Both the position numbers and the translations under genes were made by a program. DNA of 64,000 nt from assembly GCF_016801865.2 (NCBI RefSeq), contig NC_068938.1:183729754-183793753 (forward strand), written 5' to 3'. The notes beneath the pieces are model-generated. The model did not search any database. It saw only the letters and a list, made by a program, of their open reading frames with translations, and was not told the origin of the DNA. Below are positions 42,652 to 54,400 of this stretch, piece by piece (position 1 is the stretch's first letter; each line of letters begins with the position of its first letter). Origin of the DNA: Culex pipiens pallens (Eukaryota > Arthropoda > Insecta > Diptera > Culicidae).

Positions 42652-43834
42652 TTATAACAAATGTATAAATTGTATAACAAATTTATAAATTGTATAACAA
42701 ATGTAAATTGTATAACAAAATGTTTTTGCCATGTTCCCTTTTTAATTTTGTAATTTTTGATATATTTTTTTTCAATTTTAATTTATCTAGTGGTCAGTAT
42801 TTTACTGTTTTTTTTTTTCAATGAACATTCAGTTTGATATGATTTTATGTTTTACCACTTATTTCAAGCAAAATGTTTGAAGAGACAATTTTTTTAACAG
42901 TTTCGCAATAACTCCAACTTTTTTGGATTATTTTTTTTTGCAATTTCAAAATTTTCTTTATGTTTTCAAAACGTAAAAAAAAGTTTTTAAATTTTGAATT
43001 TTTATTTAAACAATTAAAAATATTTACCAAAAAAACCATTGCCAAACTCAAGTTGGAATCTGTTTTCAAATATTCAATCTATGTGACAAAATGAAATAGA
43101 ATCATAACTCTAAGCTGGCCATTAGGCTCTATTTTTATATTAGTTTATCATTAACCTAACCTCTTGTTTGATAAACAAAAATTAATAGAGATCATATGAT
43201 TCATGAAAAATATTATGAAGATCTGTGTCAAAGACTCCAATACTTATTAAGATTTTGAATGTTTTAAACAGCTTTTCCATACTCAAATATATTGAAATAG
43301 TGAAAAAACCTTAAATTTTAAGTAAGTAACTAAAGTAGAATTGACCGATTTCAATTTGAAAATTGCACAGAATAAAAAATAATTTTCAAACAAGTATGCT
43401 TTTTTTCCCGACTTTTTGACAAAAAATCATAAATTCCCGATTTTTTGCGGATTTTGGCGAATTCCCGACTTTTTCCCGACTTTCCCGACTTGAGTGGCCA
43501 CCCTGCTCGTTAGATAAATGTACGACTCATGCTGAAAAACTCCTCTTTTAGCAACTTGTTGCATAAACTACTAATTATTGGCTGTTAGATCATATTTCTG
43601 AAGTATGAAATACAAATTGCATAATCTCTGCATTTTCAGACTTCTTTGATTGGCTCATTCAAAACTCACAAACACCCATTTTCAGCAAAAATATGGAAAA
43701 TAATAAAACCATCGGTCTAATAACAATGTTTTGTTTTGTTTTTGAATAGTCATAACGTTTATAAACTTTTGATTAAGTTTGAAAAAATAAGATTTATCTG
43801 TAATTTAGAAAAAAGTGCTCCTGAATATTTAGTT
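42652..43834. other. AT-rich spacer
   Basis: A TATAACAAAT repeat lies near 42652-42720. A CCCGACTTTTTCCCGACTTT block is near 43460-43500. No gene was recognised. Confidence 0.4.
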
Positions 43835-43984
43835 CTGGAGTTTTTTTGAAAAGGTCCAATAAACCAAATTTTCAGTTTTTGCTTTTTAGGTGTTTTTACC
43901 CCTGACTCAAGGCGGTTTTAAAAACACCCAAAAAGCAAAAACTGGAAATTTGGTTTATTGGACCTTTTCAAAAAAAAACTCCAG
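43835..43984. mobile_element. 150-bp palindromic MITE
   Basis: CTGGAGTTTTTTTGAAAAGG on the left and its reverse complement on the right continue for about 66 bp per arm around CCCCTGACTCAAGGCGG. Arm fragments are also at 18690-18710 and 20205-20325. Confidence 0.85.
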
Positions 43985-45356
43985 AGTTGCTCATATGCCT
44001 AGGTGGTGCTCTGGTGCATCAAATTGAAAAGGTCGAAAAACATGCAAAATCGGTCCAAACTCACAATGTTATTAACAGGGATTCTTTTCCAAGTTTCAAA
44101 TGATAGCAAAACATGTTTTGTTTCATAAAATTTTGTGTTTGATAATTTTTACGGGCTTTCGAAAACATGTCTTATTTATTTCCCTAAAATTGGCCCATTT
44201 TTGTTAACATTTCGCACTGTAGCTTTGCTTGTGCTTAAAAAAAAAATGATGAAATTTTGGTAGATGTTAGTATACATTCTACATGAATGGATGGACCCCA
44301 ACAAGAATTGAAAATATGTTATGCTCACTAAATTTGGACAGCTGCCAAATTGGATGGAGACATGTACAGACGAACTTATGATGCAAAATGACTTCTTTGG
44401 TCATAGGAAAAAGTACAACACAAAAAAAATCAGGGAATAACTCTTTTAAATTATTTAGATAAAAAGAACTAATTTTAATGAGAGTTTGTGGGACCCAAAA
44501 CTCAATCGAGTGTGTTGAGAAACCCGAGTTAAAATTTGTCATCAGCGAGCAAGGCAGTTAATTTATAAGAAGAATGTAATGTGTCCAATTTAGCTAGCGA
44601 AACGAAGCGTCAACTGATTTTATCTATAGAAAAACATTTTTCTTTTCAACATTTAAGAAGAAAAAGTAAATCTCCAACACTCCAAACAACCAAACCATTG
44701 TGCTCCCATCTGAAAAGCGACAACTCAAATCCTTTCGTTTTCAATTTGAACCGAATTTTCCTTCCACCACCTCCTCCTCCGCCAGCAAGTCGAATAACGT
44801 GCAATTTTTCCTCTTCTCAATTTTCGCACCGAAAGAAAAAAATACCGTTTCACGCCCTCTTGAACGCGATTGGCGCACAAGGATTTTCCTCCTTCTTCCA
44901 ACGACACTCACGACTGTTTTCCATTGTGGCAAAAGGGGTTGGGTTGGGCGATATCATTGTACACATTATTGTGGCCCAAGAAAGAATCTATATTTATTTT
45001 GCCTCAATCCTCTCTTTTGTGGAACGCTATTACGAAGGGATTTTCGCGCGGCAGACTTGCTCCATTCAAGTGTGAGAAAGAGAATAAAATAAGAACATGT
45101 GAGGAAACGGGATTGTGGTGATCAATAAAAGAAGGAGTCTAGAAAAAATGTTTACGTATTTTTGTCTTTTTATGCAAATCCGGAAAAATAAAATAAAATC
45201 TTTTCGCCTTATCCATGCCAAGCTTAACGTTAAGTAACAGAGTTGTATAAAAACACTTTATAATAAAAAAAACACCCTCAACAATCCACCTTAACAGTAC
45301 AACAGTGCGCGTGTGTGTAAAATAACAAATTGCCACGCTAATTTCCCCACTCCTTC
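43985..45356. other. Spacer and downstream flank of Pex1
   Basis: From 44180 to 44460 there are fragments of the foldback family (near 44340-44400). From about 44580 to 45130 the sequence is less AT-rich and unique, with overlapping open frames on both strands and no recognised family. The last part is the 3' UTR side of Pex1; no clear poly(A) signal was fixed. Confidence 0.35.
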
Positions 45357-45426
45357 TTAAGCCAAGGTGGACCGTTTGGCCACGAAATCCCTCGACGTAG
45401 GTTCCTTGTTGGTGAATCGTGCGTAC
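45357..45426 (-). CDS. Pex1: Pex1 terminal exon
   Basis: After TTTCCAG it completes a Thr codon and reads YARFTNKEPTSRDFVAKR, then STLA and TAA (45357-45359). The short L-A end matches the usual Pex1 terminus. Confidence 0.85.
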
Positions 45427-48400
45427 CTGGAAAGATAAAAAAAAGCCAAAGTTTAATTCTAACCTCAAAGCAGCTCGGGAAGCTGTTGAAACTCACGTGT
45501 CCTTGTACTTTTGCACATCCTGGGGGCTCAGCGAGGGCCTCGTGCTGGCGAAAGCCTCCAGCAGGTGGCGCTGGCTAATCGTTATCTGCTCCGGAACATG
45601 CTGAAAAGAAGAAGAGTATTATCGTTTGCTGTAACTAAGAGCGTAAAAAGACAAAAATGAGCGTGTTTCTTAAGGTATTTCCGGCGCAGAGAAAGTCAAG
45701 TGTTCGCCCTCTTTATCTCATCAGAAGCAATTTAGCAGCTATTTTTGGGTTAAGAACCGTATCATCATCATAACCATCAGCGCGAGATGCGATGTGTTTT
45801 TAAAAACGGCGCGGATAATAGCGCAGTGCATGTGGGGGAGTGCTATTATTTTGCGCTTTATCCTTTTGCCGATACCGCAAACTCTATGTGAGCGTACTGC
45901 TTTAGCTAATGTACACTAGCGATGTGTGGGAGAAGAAGATGGGTAATTTAGATTGGGAGTCACGATTTTCGCGAATGGTGTTGCCTCACACTAAAAAGGA
46001 CCAGCAAATGAGAACCATTTTCGATACAATGACTTTCGGTATTAGGGAGAGATTGATGAAAAATGCTAAAGAAAAGATCTTCATTGATCATGACTGATGA
46101 TGTATGTGAGTCAAAAAAACACGGCCGAAGTTGACCCAAAAAAAAACTTTGCCTTCCTCACCTCACTGAGGCAAGGCTATAAAATCACTCGAAAAATGAA
46201 CTTCTTAAATACGACTCCTAGATATACCTTCACGTATACCTATCGACTCAGAATCAAATTCTGAACAAATGTCTGTGGGGATGTGTGTAGACATGATTTT
46301 TTTCCACACGATTATCTCAGAACTGGCTGTACCGATTTTGGCCGGATCCGCCTTATTCTGTTCGTTTTGGGGTCCCCTGAGGCCCTATTAAATTTTATTC
46401 TGTTTAGTGAAGTACGTTTAAAGTTATGCCAAGAAAAAGTTTTTTGTAGCTACAAAAAAGGGTGATTTTTGACTTTTTGACCACGCGGGGGATTGGCAGC
46501 CACACCCCCTTGCATGCGTATCGCCCGGTTGCCACATCGCTTAAGCAGTGTCTGCGTCTCTTCTGGAAAAAAATCTGTATTAATTATGTTGCTGCATCAT
46601 TTCGAGCCAAACATTTCATTAGGGCACAAAACCAAAAAGTAAACATTCGGGATTATTCCACTATTCCACTCCATAGTACACTCCCTACATGCCCTCCAAG
46701 AATCAGATTGATAGCAAACAATTTCCTATTGAAAAAATCAAAAAAACAAAAGGGCACATAACAATGTTCACTCCAAACCAGAAAAAAAGTTCAATTGTGC
46801 CCTTTTCTTTTTCGTTAGTTTTTCGTGGTTAAGGAACTTTCTATGTTATAAAGTGAACTTTTCATACATTCTTAACACTAATTCTCTTCAAAACAAAGTT
46901 TGGTTAACGTTTCACAAAGGGTTTCTGCAGAAAAAAAACTTCGTCGAAATACAATATTGAATACGGCCCGCGGCTGCTGTTCAGTACACTTTTGAAGAAT
47001 TTTAATGTTTCACATACCTTATCTGCTCCATTCGATCATAAAACTTCACCAATTATCAAAATTTCCACTGAATTCCTCATTATTTCTAACTAAACAAAGG
47101 GGCCCATAAACATCATTCAAAACAACAATCCGGTGACAGCGCTTTAGTGCCCTTTTAGTTCTCTTCGAAATTGCATTTAGAAAGGGCCCATTATGAACAG
47201 CAGTTGGAAAGCTAAAAGGGCCTAATAACGAGATTTTTTAAAATTATGAGTTTTATTGCGAAAATCAACATAAATTAAGAAGCAGTAAAGCAGAGTTGAG
47301 GATAATGGTGTGTTTTATCGAATCATCAGTAAAAATACCATCAGTCATGCTTATTTTTTAAATAGGAATTGAAACAAGTTGTCCATTTTTTGCAAGCGAT
47401 TTTCTCGAATCGCGGTTTTTGCTTTTGTGCCCTAATGAAATGTTTGGCTCGATTTTGTCTCGACAAAGATTTACACGAACTTTTTACTGAAATATATAAC
47501 TCATGAGACTTTTCACCTTTATTTTGAAGAGTTGGTAAAAAAAGAATTGAAAATTGCTGTTCAAGTAAAATCAATAATTAAAAAAAAACAAATAAAAAAA
47601 ATAAAAAAAAATTTAAAAAAAACTCTTAAATTAATTTAAAAATACCACCTAAAATACAACATGAATGCGAGGAAGGCACCAACCACCTTAAGGTGGATAA
47701 AGTAACGTTTTTTCAAAACATTAGCAAAATCACATAAAACAAGTTAAATCAAGCAAATCCATAATTTAGTCCTTATATGAATCCTTAATTCGTAAACTTT
47801 TTGAACATCGAAAGTAGTTTTTTATTGTAATTATTAATGGTGGCAGTACTTCCGAGAACCAGGCTTATTGTGTTGCATTATTCTTATGAGAAAGATTCCA
47901 AGAACGGCCATTTCCAAGAATCATGCGGAAAGAAAAGAGGCGTGGACATGCCGTACCAAACGCTCCAAGTTATTTATAAATATAATTTGCATAAAATGGC
48001 CAGTGGTTTTGGCGTGCAAGGGACTTGACTTTGTGACATTATTTCTTCACTACGGAGAAGCTAAATTGTGGAGTTTAAACCCTTCGGTGGCCGATTGGCT
48101 AGATATACATATATTTTACAGTTAAATGTGTAAATTTGGATGATTCTTAGTAAAATAAAAAAAACCTTTCAAATAGTTTTCCAATAGTGGATGCCAAATT
48201 TCATATAAATTAAAAATGCCGAGAATAGACTATAAAAAATCGATTTTTTCCATATTTTCAGTCACAAATTATCAATTAATGCATAAAAAATCCGTAGTAA
48301 CAGTTCAATAGGGCGAATCTGCGTTTGTAAACAAGCAGTCTATCCCCTTCTTACTTGAGGTGAACTGTCACTTGAGCAAAAGAGATAGTCTGCTTGTTTA

Positions 48401-51400
48401 CAAATGCAGATTCGCCCTATTGAAATGTTACTACGGAAATATGAATTTTTATGTCTTTTTTCCGTTGTAAGAACAAAATTCAAAATTTGTTAGAGGATGT
48501 TCGCATAATTAGATGATTAGATTCCTTAGGCAAAAATAAATCGTGCTTTCCATTTCATTAGGGCACAAAACTTTTGTAAACAAGAGTGTATTCCTCAGGA
48601 GTTGGACACTCAGCACGCTGTGCGTGCACTGACTTAAACAGCCTTGCACAGTTCGCGCACACTTCGCGCACTCTCGCGCACCATCACGCACCATTCTGGA
48701 GAAAAAATGATTAAAAATTTGGCAACACTTCTAGAAACGTCATATTGATGAATGTTTACAAACAAACTCTATCAAGATTTTTATAGGCTGTGTGTTCCGG
48801 CCGGATGACGCCGTTTGCTTCAATGGAATCGACATCGGCAATAAACACTCGGCTTTTGGGGAGGGCCTAGTGCAGGGGTGACCAAAGTATGGCCCGCGGG
48901 CCAAACGTGGCCCGCGAGCTGATATTTTGTGGCCCGCGGACCCATTTTAAATAATCATGTAAAATGGCCCGTTGACGTAGATTTCAATTTTTTATAAGGT
49001 AATCTTTTTTTATTTTTTGTTAATAAAAAACTTATGATTTATCAATATTTTGATCCCCACTTTAGGATACAAATAATTTATTCAAAAATGTTATAATTAA
49101 AGCAATTTCACACATTTCAATGTGAGTGAAACTAGTGAAACTAGGCGACATAAAATTTGAAAAATATTTGCAATGGCTTAACAGAAATTATTTTTTTCGT
49201 TTCGTTTCGTTTTCGTTTTACGGAGCAAGGTGGGGGACGCGGCCTCAAGTCAGTCCAAGTCCGGTTTCTTGTGGAAGAAAGGGTAGTGGCCGAACTAGTA
49301 TTGCATACCAAATGAACACCACCGGAAGATATAGGGGATCGGGAGGGGGGAGGTGAAAGAAAATTAGTGTTGATGTGAGTAGTAAGAACTTGGATGATTT
49401 GAGCAGTTACGGTAATCTAACACTGAATAAAGAAAATCTGAAATTGTGATTCAAAGTAAGAAGGTCCGGAATAAATTAAATTATTAGTTAATTAAATAAG
49501 AAAATGTAACTAATCGGAGATCTATACAAAAGAAACCTATGATGTATTCCAAATTTAAAGGAAATAAAAAATACTAGAGAAAAAAAGGTGAAAACTAACT
49601 GCCGACCTGTCACGTCCGTCAATAGTCTTGTCGTACATTACAACTAGAAACAGATCTGCCAATGAAATGTTACACTTCGTTCAAATAAACTAATCATTTA
49701 AGTCCAATTATTCATCTACGGAAAACTATCTAACTTTAATCAACAACCTAAACTAAACTGTCTGAAAGTAAATTTAATCTCAAATCCCCGAATGTTTTAT
49801 TATAACGCCAAATAAGGTAAAGGATCTTGTTTTTAAACCAGTCTTGCCGCTTCCAAAAACCAATAAACATAAATGAACAGTTCATAAGTTGAACACTAGT
49901 AATTAAGACGACTATTTCATGCCATTCATTTCATTAGGGCATAGAGCTTTGCAAACGAGAGTGCATCTCTATTATACCTTATGTAAACTGTCATTTGAGT
50001 GAAGGAGACACACTCCTGTTCACAAAACCCATGCGCCCTTTTGAAATGTTAGGCTCCATTTGATCGTCAAGGCTCCAGTAGACCCTCGATTCGCAACAAT
50101 GGTCGATACAACCATAATCCGAAAACCGTTAGTTCAACAGATTAACGATTTTTGTCCGATATCATCGCACTATTGATTGACCGAGACTCTATGGAAATTT
50201 TGACATATCAAAATGCTACGTAACATTTTTTTTTAAATAAATTTCAAAATCTATTCTATCCTACAATGCCTAGAAGAGGCCTCTGTTTCTGTTGTGAGTA
50301 AGCGCTGGTTTCAGAGTTCATTTTTCAATTTAAAAGGGGTGGGAGACGACTAATTTGCTTCATGAACTCCTACTCGGCCTTGGGACCACCTCTTAAGACA
50401 CTGATGGCTCCTAGCTAGGAATTAAACCTAGACACAGCGTCGAGGCCCGCTTCGCATGGCAAAAATGTTGGCTGGGGGGAAGTGATATTATCACGAAATT
50501 TTATTTTAAAGCCAACATTGCTAACGGCGTCGAGGTCCTTACTCATGCCCAAGGAGGCTTAACAGAAATTATTTTTTTTTAATTAAAATAACGTAATTTA
50601 ATTTCTTCTAATATATATATTTTTTATTTGTAAATTTGGCCCGCAAGCTCATTTGAGCTTAAAATTTGGCCCGGTCTCCAAAAACTTTGAGCACCCCTGG
50701 CCTAGTGTGACGGAGCGGTCCCGCTATTCGGAGTTGGAGGAGATTTTGTTCCCCTTTTCGTTCATAAGCCCGAATAAACGGAGGTACGGGTGCGATGGTT
50801 CACGGCGAAGGAACCGGTGGAGGAGGTTCAGAGGAAGGCACCTTCCAAAGCCCTTCCACCGGGCCGGTTTAAGCTCCGGGAGGAATCTTCTGATTTCGAA
50901 GTGAGAAACGTCGTCGGCGAAACTCTTCATCGGCTGGATTGTGTACCCACTGAAAGGCATGGAGATCCGGTTCAGATTTGCTGCAGCATCAATATTTGGT
51001 ACTATTTCCCAGCATCTACATATCGAAATGTGGCTTCCCCGGTAACAGTACAGATAACGATCCGATTAGAATTCGGTGCCCAATTAAGTTCATAAAGGGC
51101 AGGTCGAGCTGATACACCACAGCGAGTTTTCCTCATTTTGCTGCTGCTCGTAGACCTCGTAGATTTAATGGATTAGGAAAATCGTCCTGGGGAACTTGGC
51201 ATTCACCAGATAAATTCAACGTTTTTTTATTTGGAGAGGGGGGAGTTTCTTTTTTCAATGCAGTTTTTTTTATTTGTGAAATATTGAAACAGATTGAAAC
51301 AATGAAATTGGGTATTTAGGTGCAGCTTGTTAGTGGCTTCCATTCCAGCGTTGGAACCCACATCATGATGACGTCCCAAACCTCCGAATGTTGTCGAGAA

Positions 51401-54400
51401 GAATCTGTCTCAGGAATGTGTCACCGCGATCCAGAATCCTACTTTTCCGTCCACTTGATTGGTGTGCAGCTTTTCGATGCCATGGCCCAAGTTATTCTTA
51501 TAGGCTTTGAGGAAAAGTTTGAACCGTTTTACAAAAATGCTGTCCTACTTGTCCTCGACCGGCGTAAACTTTATGATTTCCATCATCGGTTCATCGGTAG
51601 CTTTTATGTCTGCCTTGCTGCTGCTTAAATTGGCAGGTTTGGCCTCGTTGGCGAAACTGAAGCCGGTTCCGAAAGAGAAACTTTTAGAACCGAACCCAAG
51701 ATTGGTAACATTAGAGCCCGTTTTGCGACGGCTGATTCCTTCGTGTCCATCTTGCTGAAGCTGAATATCGGCGTCAGCCGGATTCTCCTTGACGCGACAA
51801 CGACAACTCTCTTCTTCGGCGGATTTCTAAAACAAGAAAAGACTATCATGCTCGGATCGGTCATGCATGGCAGCTCCGTCGTGTCGCCGCTGCCGTACCA
51901 TTCGTAGTTTCACGATTCCACTGAAGAACGGATCGATGCCGCCGTCACTCCGAAGAATCCTCCAAACACCAACGACAGACCCCCTGAATCTGTGCTGCCG
52001 GCAAATCCGCGCCGTCGACCTGTTTTTAATTCACTTTCTTTCAGCTGATTTCAATTTTGAATATTTTTAGTAAACAATGATTCATTTTGACATTTTGAGT
52101 GAAGTGATGCCAGTTATGCGAAGAAGGTGCTGTGACAGTTCCACAAGTGTGATTTGTGTGCGCGCACATCGCCAGCACCTCAAACACCGCGGCGCACTCT
52201 TGAACACAACGCTCTATTCGAAAACGGTGCGAAAAGTCTAACCCCTTGGTATTCCTCTAACACCATATGCAAACTGTCATTTGAGTGAAAGGGATACACT
52301 ATTGTTTACAAAAGTGTTGTGCCCTTTTGAAATGTTAGGGTCCAAATAACGGACAAAATTTAGCGAATCGGTTAAGAGTTCAGGGTCGCTATGTAGGGGA
52401 AATATACCCATTTTAATCACACTAAGCCGTTCGACCAATTCTCATCACTTTTGCCGTTTCTGCTATTATATCAACATTTTCAGATGTTTCAACAATGGAG
52501 AGTTGCTTGCTCACTTTTATTTGAGCTATTTATTACTTTGGAACAGTCAAAAACACTTTTTATAAGCTGTAATTCATGATCAAAGTGCTGATAGGCCGAT
52601 AATAGAAATAGGCTGAGAAAGGGTATAGTTCCCCTATCGTTGAAGTTGGTGAAAAAATCTTTCCATACAAAAACGTCTTCTTTGAGCAATTCCATGTCAA
52701 ATAGGGAATCGGTTGTACCCGACCCTCTCCGTTTTCAATCAAACTTTGTAGACATGTTATCCTACGCTTATATAAGCCATTCTTGTGTATATGGAGCCTA
52801 TTTCACTCGATTATGACATTTGAGAAGGGCGTAAGTGTTTTAAATATTGTTGTAATTTGTAATTTAAATGTTGCTGTAGGAAATTTGACGGGCTAAAAAA
52901 ATTCAAAAACCATTTACTGAAACTGTTTTTTTTTCGAAAATGCTCTAAACATAATTTTTTTTTAAAATCTTACACGAGAGTCGATTTTCCAGACAATTTT
53001 ACATAAAAGTCTCCATATTGACCATTGTCCTAAGTCCAATCCTTGTAAAGTTACAGCGGTTTTAGAAATAAAAATGTTGAAAAAATAGGTTTTTTGATAG
53101 TTTTTGGCAATTTCTTCATGACAGACTTGATTTTTTAGTCTCGAAAATATGTTTACCGGAAAGCGCCCCCACCTAGAGCGTGGCATACTTTATGGATGAC
53201 GCCTAATCCCTTTTTACACAAAGCGCGAAATAACCATGTTTGAAAATTCTAGTTTCATATCCAAAAAGATGACAAATATTACCAATTTTGAGCTACGGCA
53301 CAAGTTGGTCAAAATTCATTTGCCATTTTTTGGGAAACGCAAACACAATTTTTGAAAAACCTGAAAAAGCGCTGCTTTGAAAAGTTCGTGTTTTTGGTGA
53401 AAGCTTCCAATTATTATTATCAAAATACTCTTAATTTGTTTTTACATGTTTACAATACATTTTTCATAATTTCAAATGATTGTAGAAGAGTGTTGAATAT
53501 TTTATGTTTTGGTGTCTTTGTGGAGGGAGAGTCCAATTTGCTCTTCATCCGCATTGACTATTTCTTATTCATGATTTTCTGCTTTTCTTTTGCTTTCCTT
53601 AACTATCCGTCTCCTTGTTAGGGGATCATCGATCCATCCGAATTGACCAACTATCTTTAAATTTTTCTTTTTTTTCCACTTACTATCAGTCTCTGTGATA
53701 CTGAGCTCAATTTGCGCTCCATCCGCATTGACCTTTTCCTAGCTATGATTTGCCTTTTCATGCATAGTTAGAAGCAGATATCGAGAAGATCGACAGCCAG
53801 AGAGTCGACTGTATTTACGTAACTTAGAACAAATGGAATAGGGTGAATTCATTCGGTTGTTTATTGTGTTTATTCAATCCAAAGAAGGTACGACTTGAAA
53901 AATAAAAAAATGTTTATTTTTTAGAAATTTTACTTTTAATACTTCATCTTAATGGGAAATCTGGCCACTTTTTCAATTTTTTTGTAGAGATTTTAAAAGC
54001 AAGTTTGCTAGAGATAAAGTATCATAAGAAACTTAACCCAAAAAAAAAATAAAGCAAAGTAGCATTGTTTTCCTGAATTATTAAATTAGAATAAGACAGT
54101 TGCAAATGTCGTCAATGTTCATTTCGAAATCTAAATAAATAACAATATTATGAAATATATTTCAGATCTATTTCAAAACTCTCCAAAACAATGTTGTAGG
54201 GGAGATGGGGGTAAGACGGCCACCCTAAGCGAGAAGTCTCATAAAATTTACACAACAGATTATTTTGATCTCAAATTACGTACATATTGTTCTACTACTA
54301 GTCCATTATAGAAATGACATAAATTAGTTGGTCTAAAAACCAATTTTCAATACTTTTCAGCAATTTTAAAAAAATAATTGAAATCGTATATATATGAAAT

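Larger units (their letters stand above)
48873..50699. mobile_element. hAT-like non-autonomous element
   Basis: It begins CAGGGGTGACCAAAGT and ends in the inverse, ACTTTGAGCACCCCTG. A perfect 8-bp repeat GCCTAGTG flanks it (48865-48872, 50700-50707). Eight-base duplications and CAGGG termini are hallmarks of hAT elements. GGCCCGC words repeat next to both ends. A retroposon (49198-50555) fills most of it. Confidence 0.9.
48597..52248. mobile_element. Mutator-like insertion carrying gene fragments
   Basis: A perfect 9-bp repeat GTATTCCTC flanks it (48588-48596 and 52249-52257). The ends are weakly inverted (GGAGTTGGAC against GGGGTTAGAC), and GCGCAC-type words recur just inside both. Without the nested hAT element it is about 1.8 kb and holds the Nup50-like fragment plus other coding-like sequence (50708-51130). 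A 9-bp duplication is usual for Mutator-like elements, and captured gene pieces recall Pack-MULEs. A processed pseudogene insertion is the alternative, but no poly(A) was seen. Confidence 0.5.
48550..52340. mobile_element. AGGGCAC MITE split by a 3.65-kb insertion
   Basis: The left part (about 48550-48596, CATTTCATTAGGGCACAAAA) and the right part (about 52249-52340, ending GCCCTTTTGAAATGTTAGG) together match the uninterrupted copies at 49928-50062 and 63135-63263. GTATTCCTC is present on both sides of the insertion. Confidence 0.8.

Noticed and set aside
44581..45092. Overlapping frames of 164 and 130 codons on plus
   Set aside because: They overlap each other and minus-strand frames, with Pro and Ser runs from simple repeats. 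No family resemblance.
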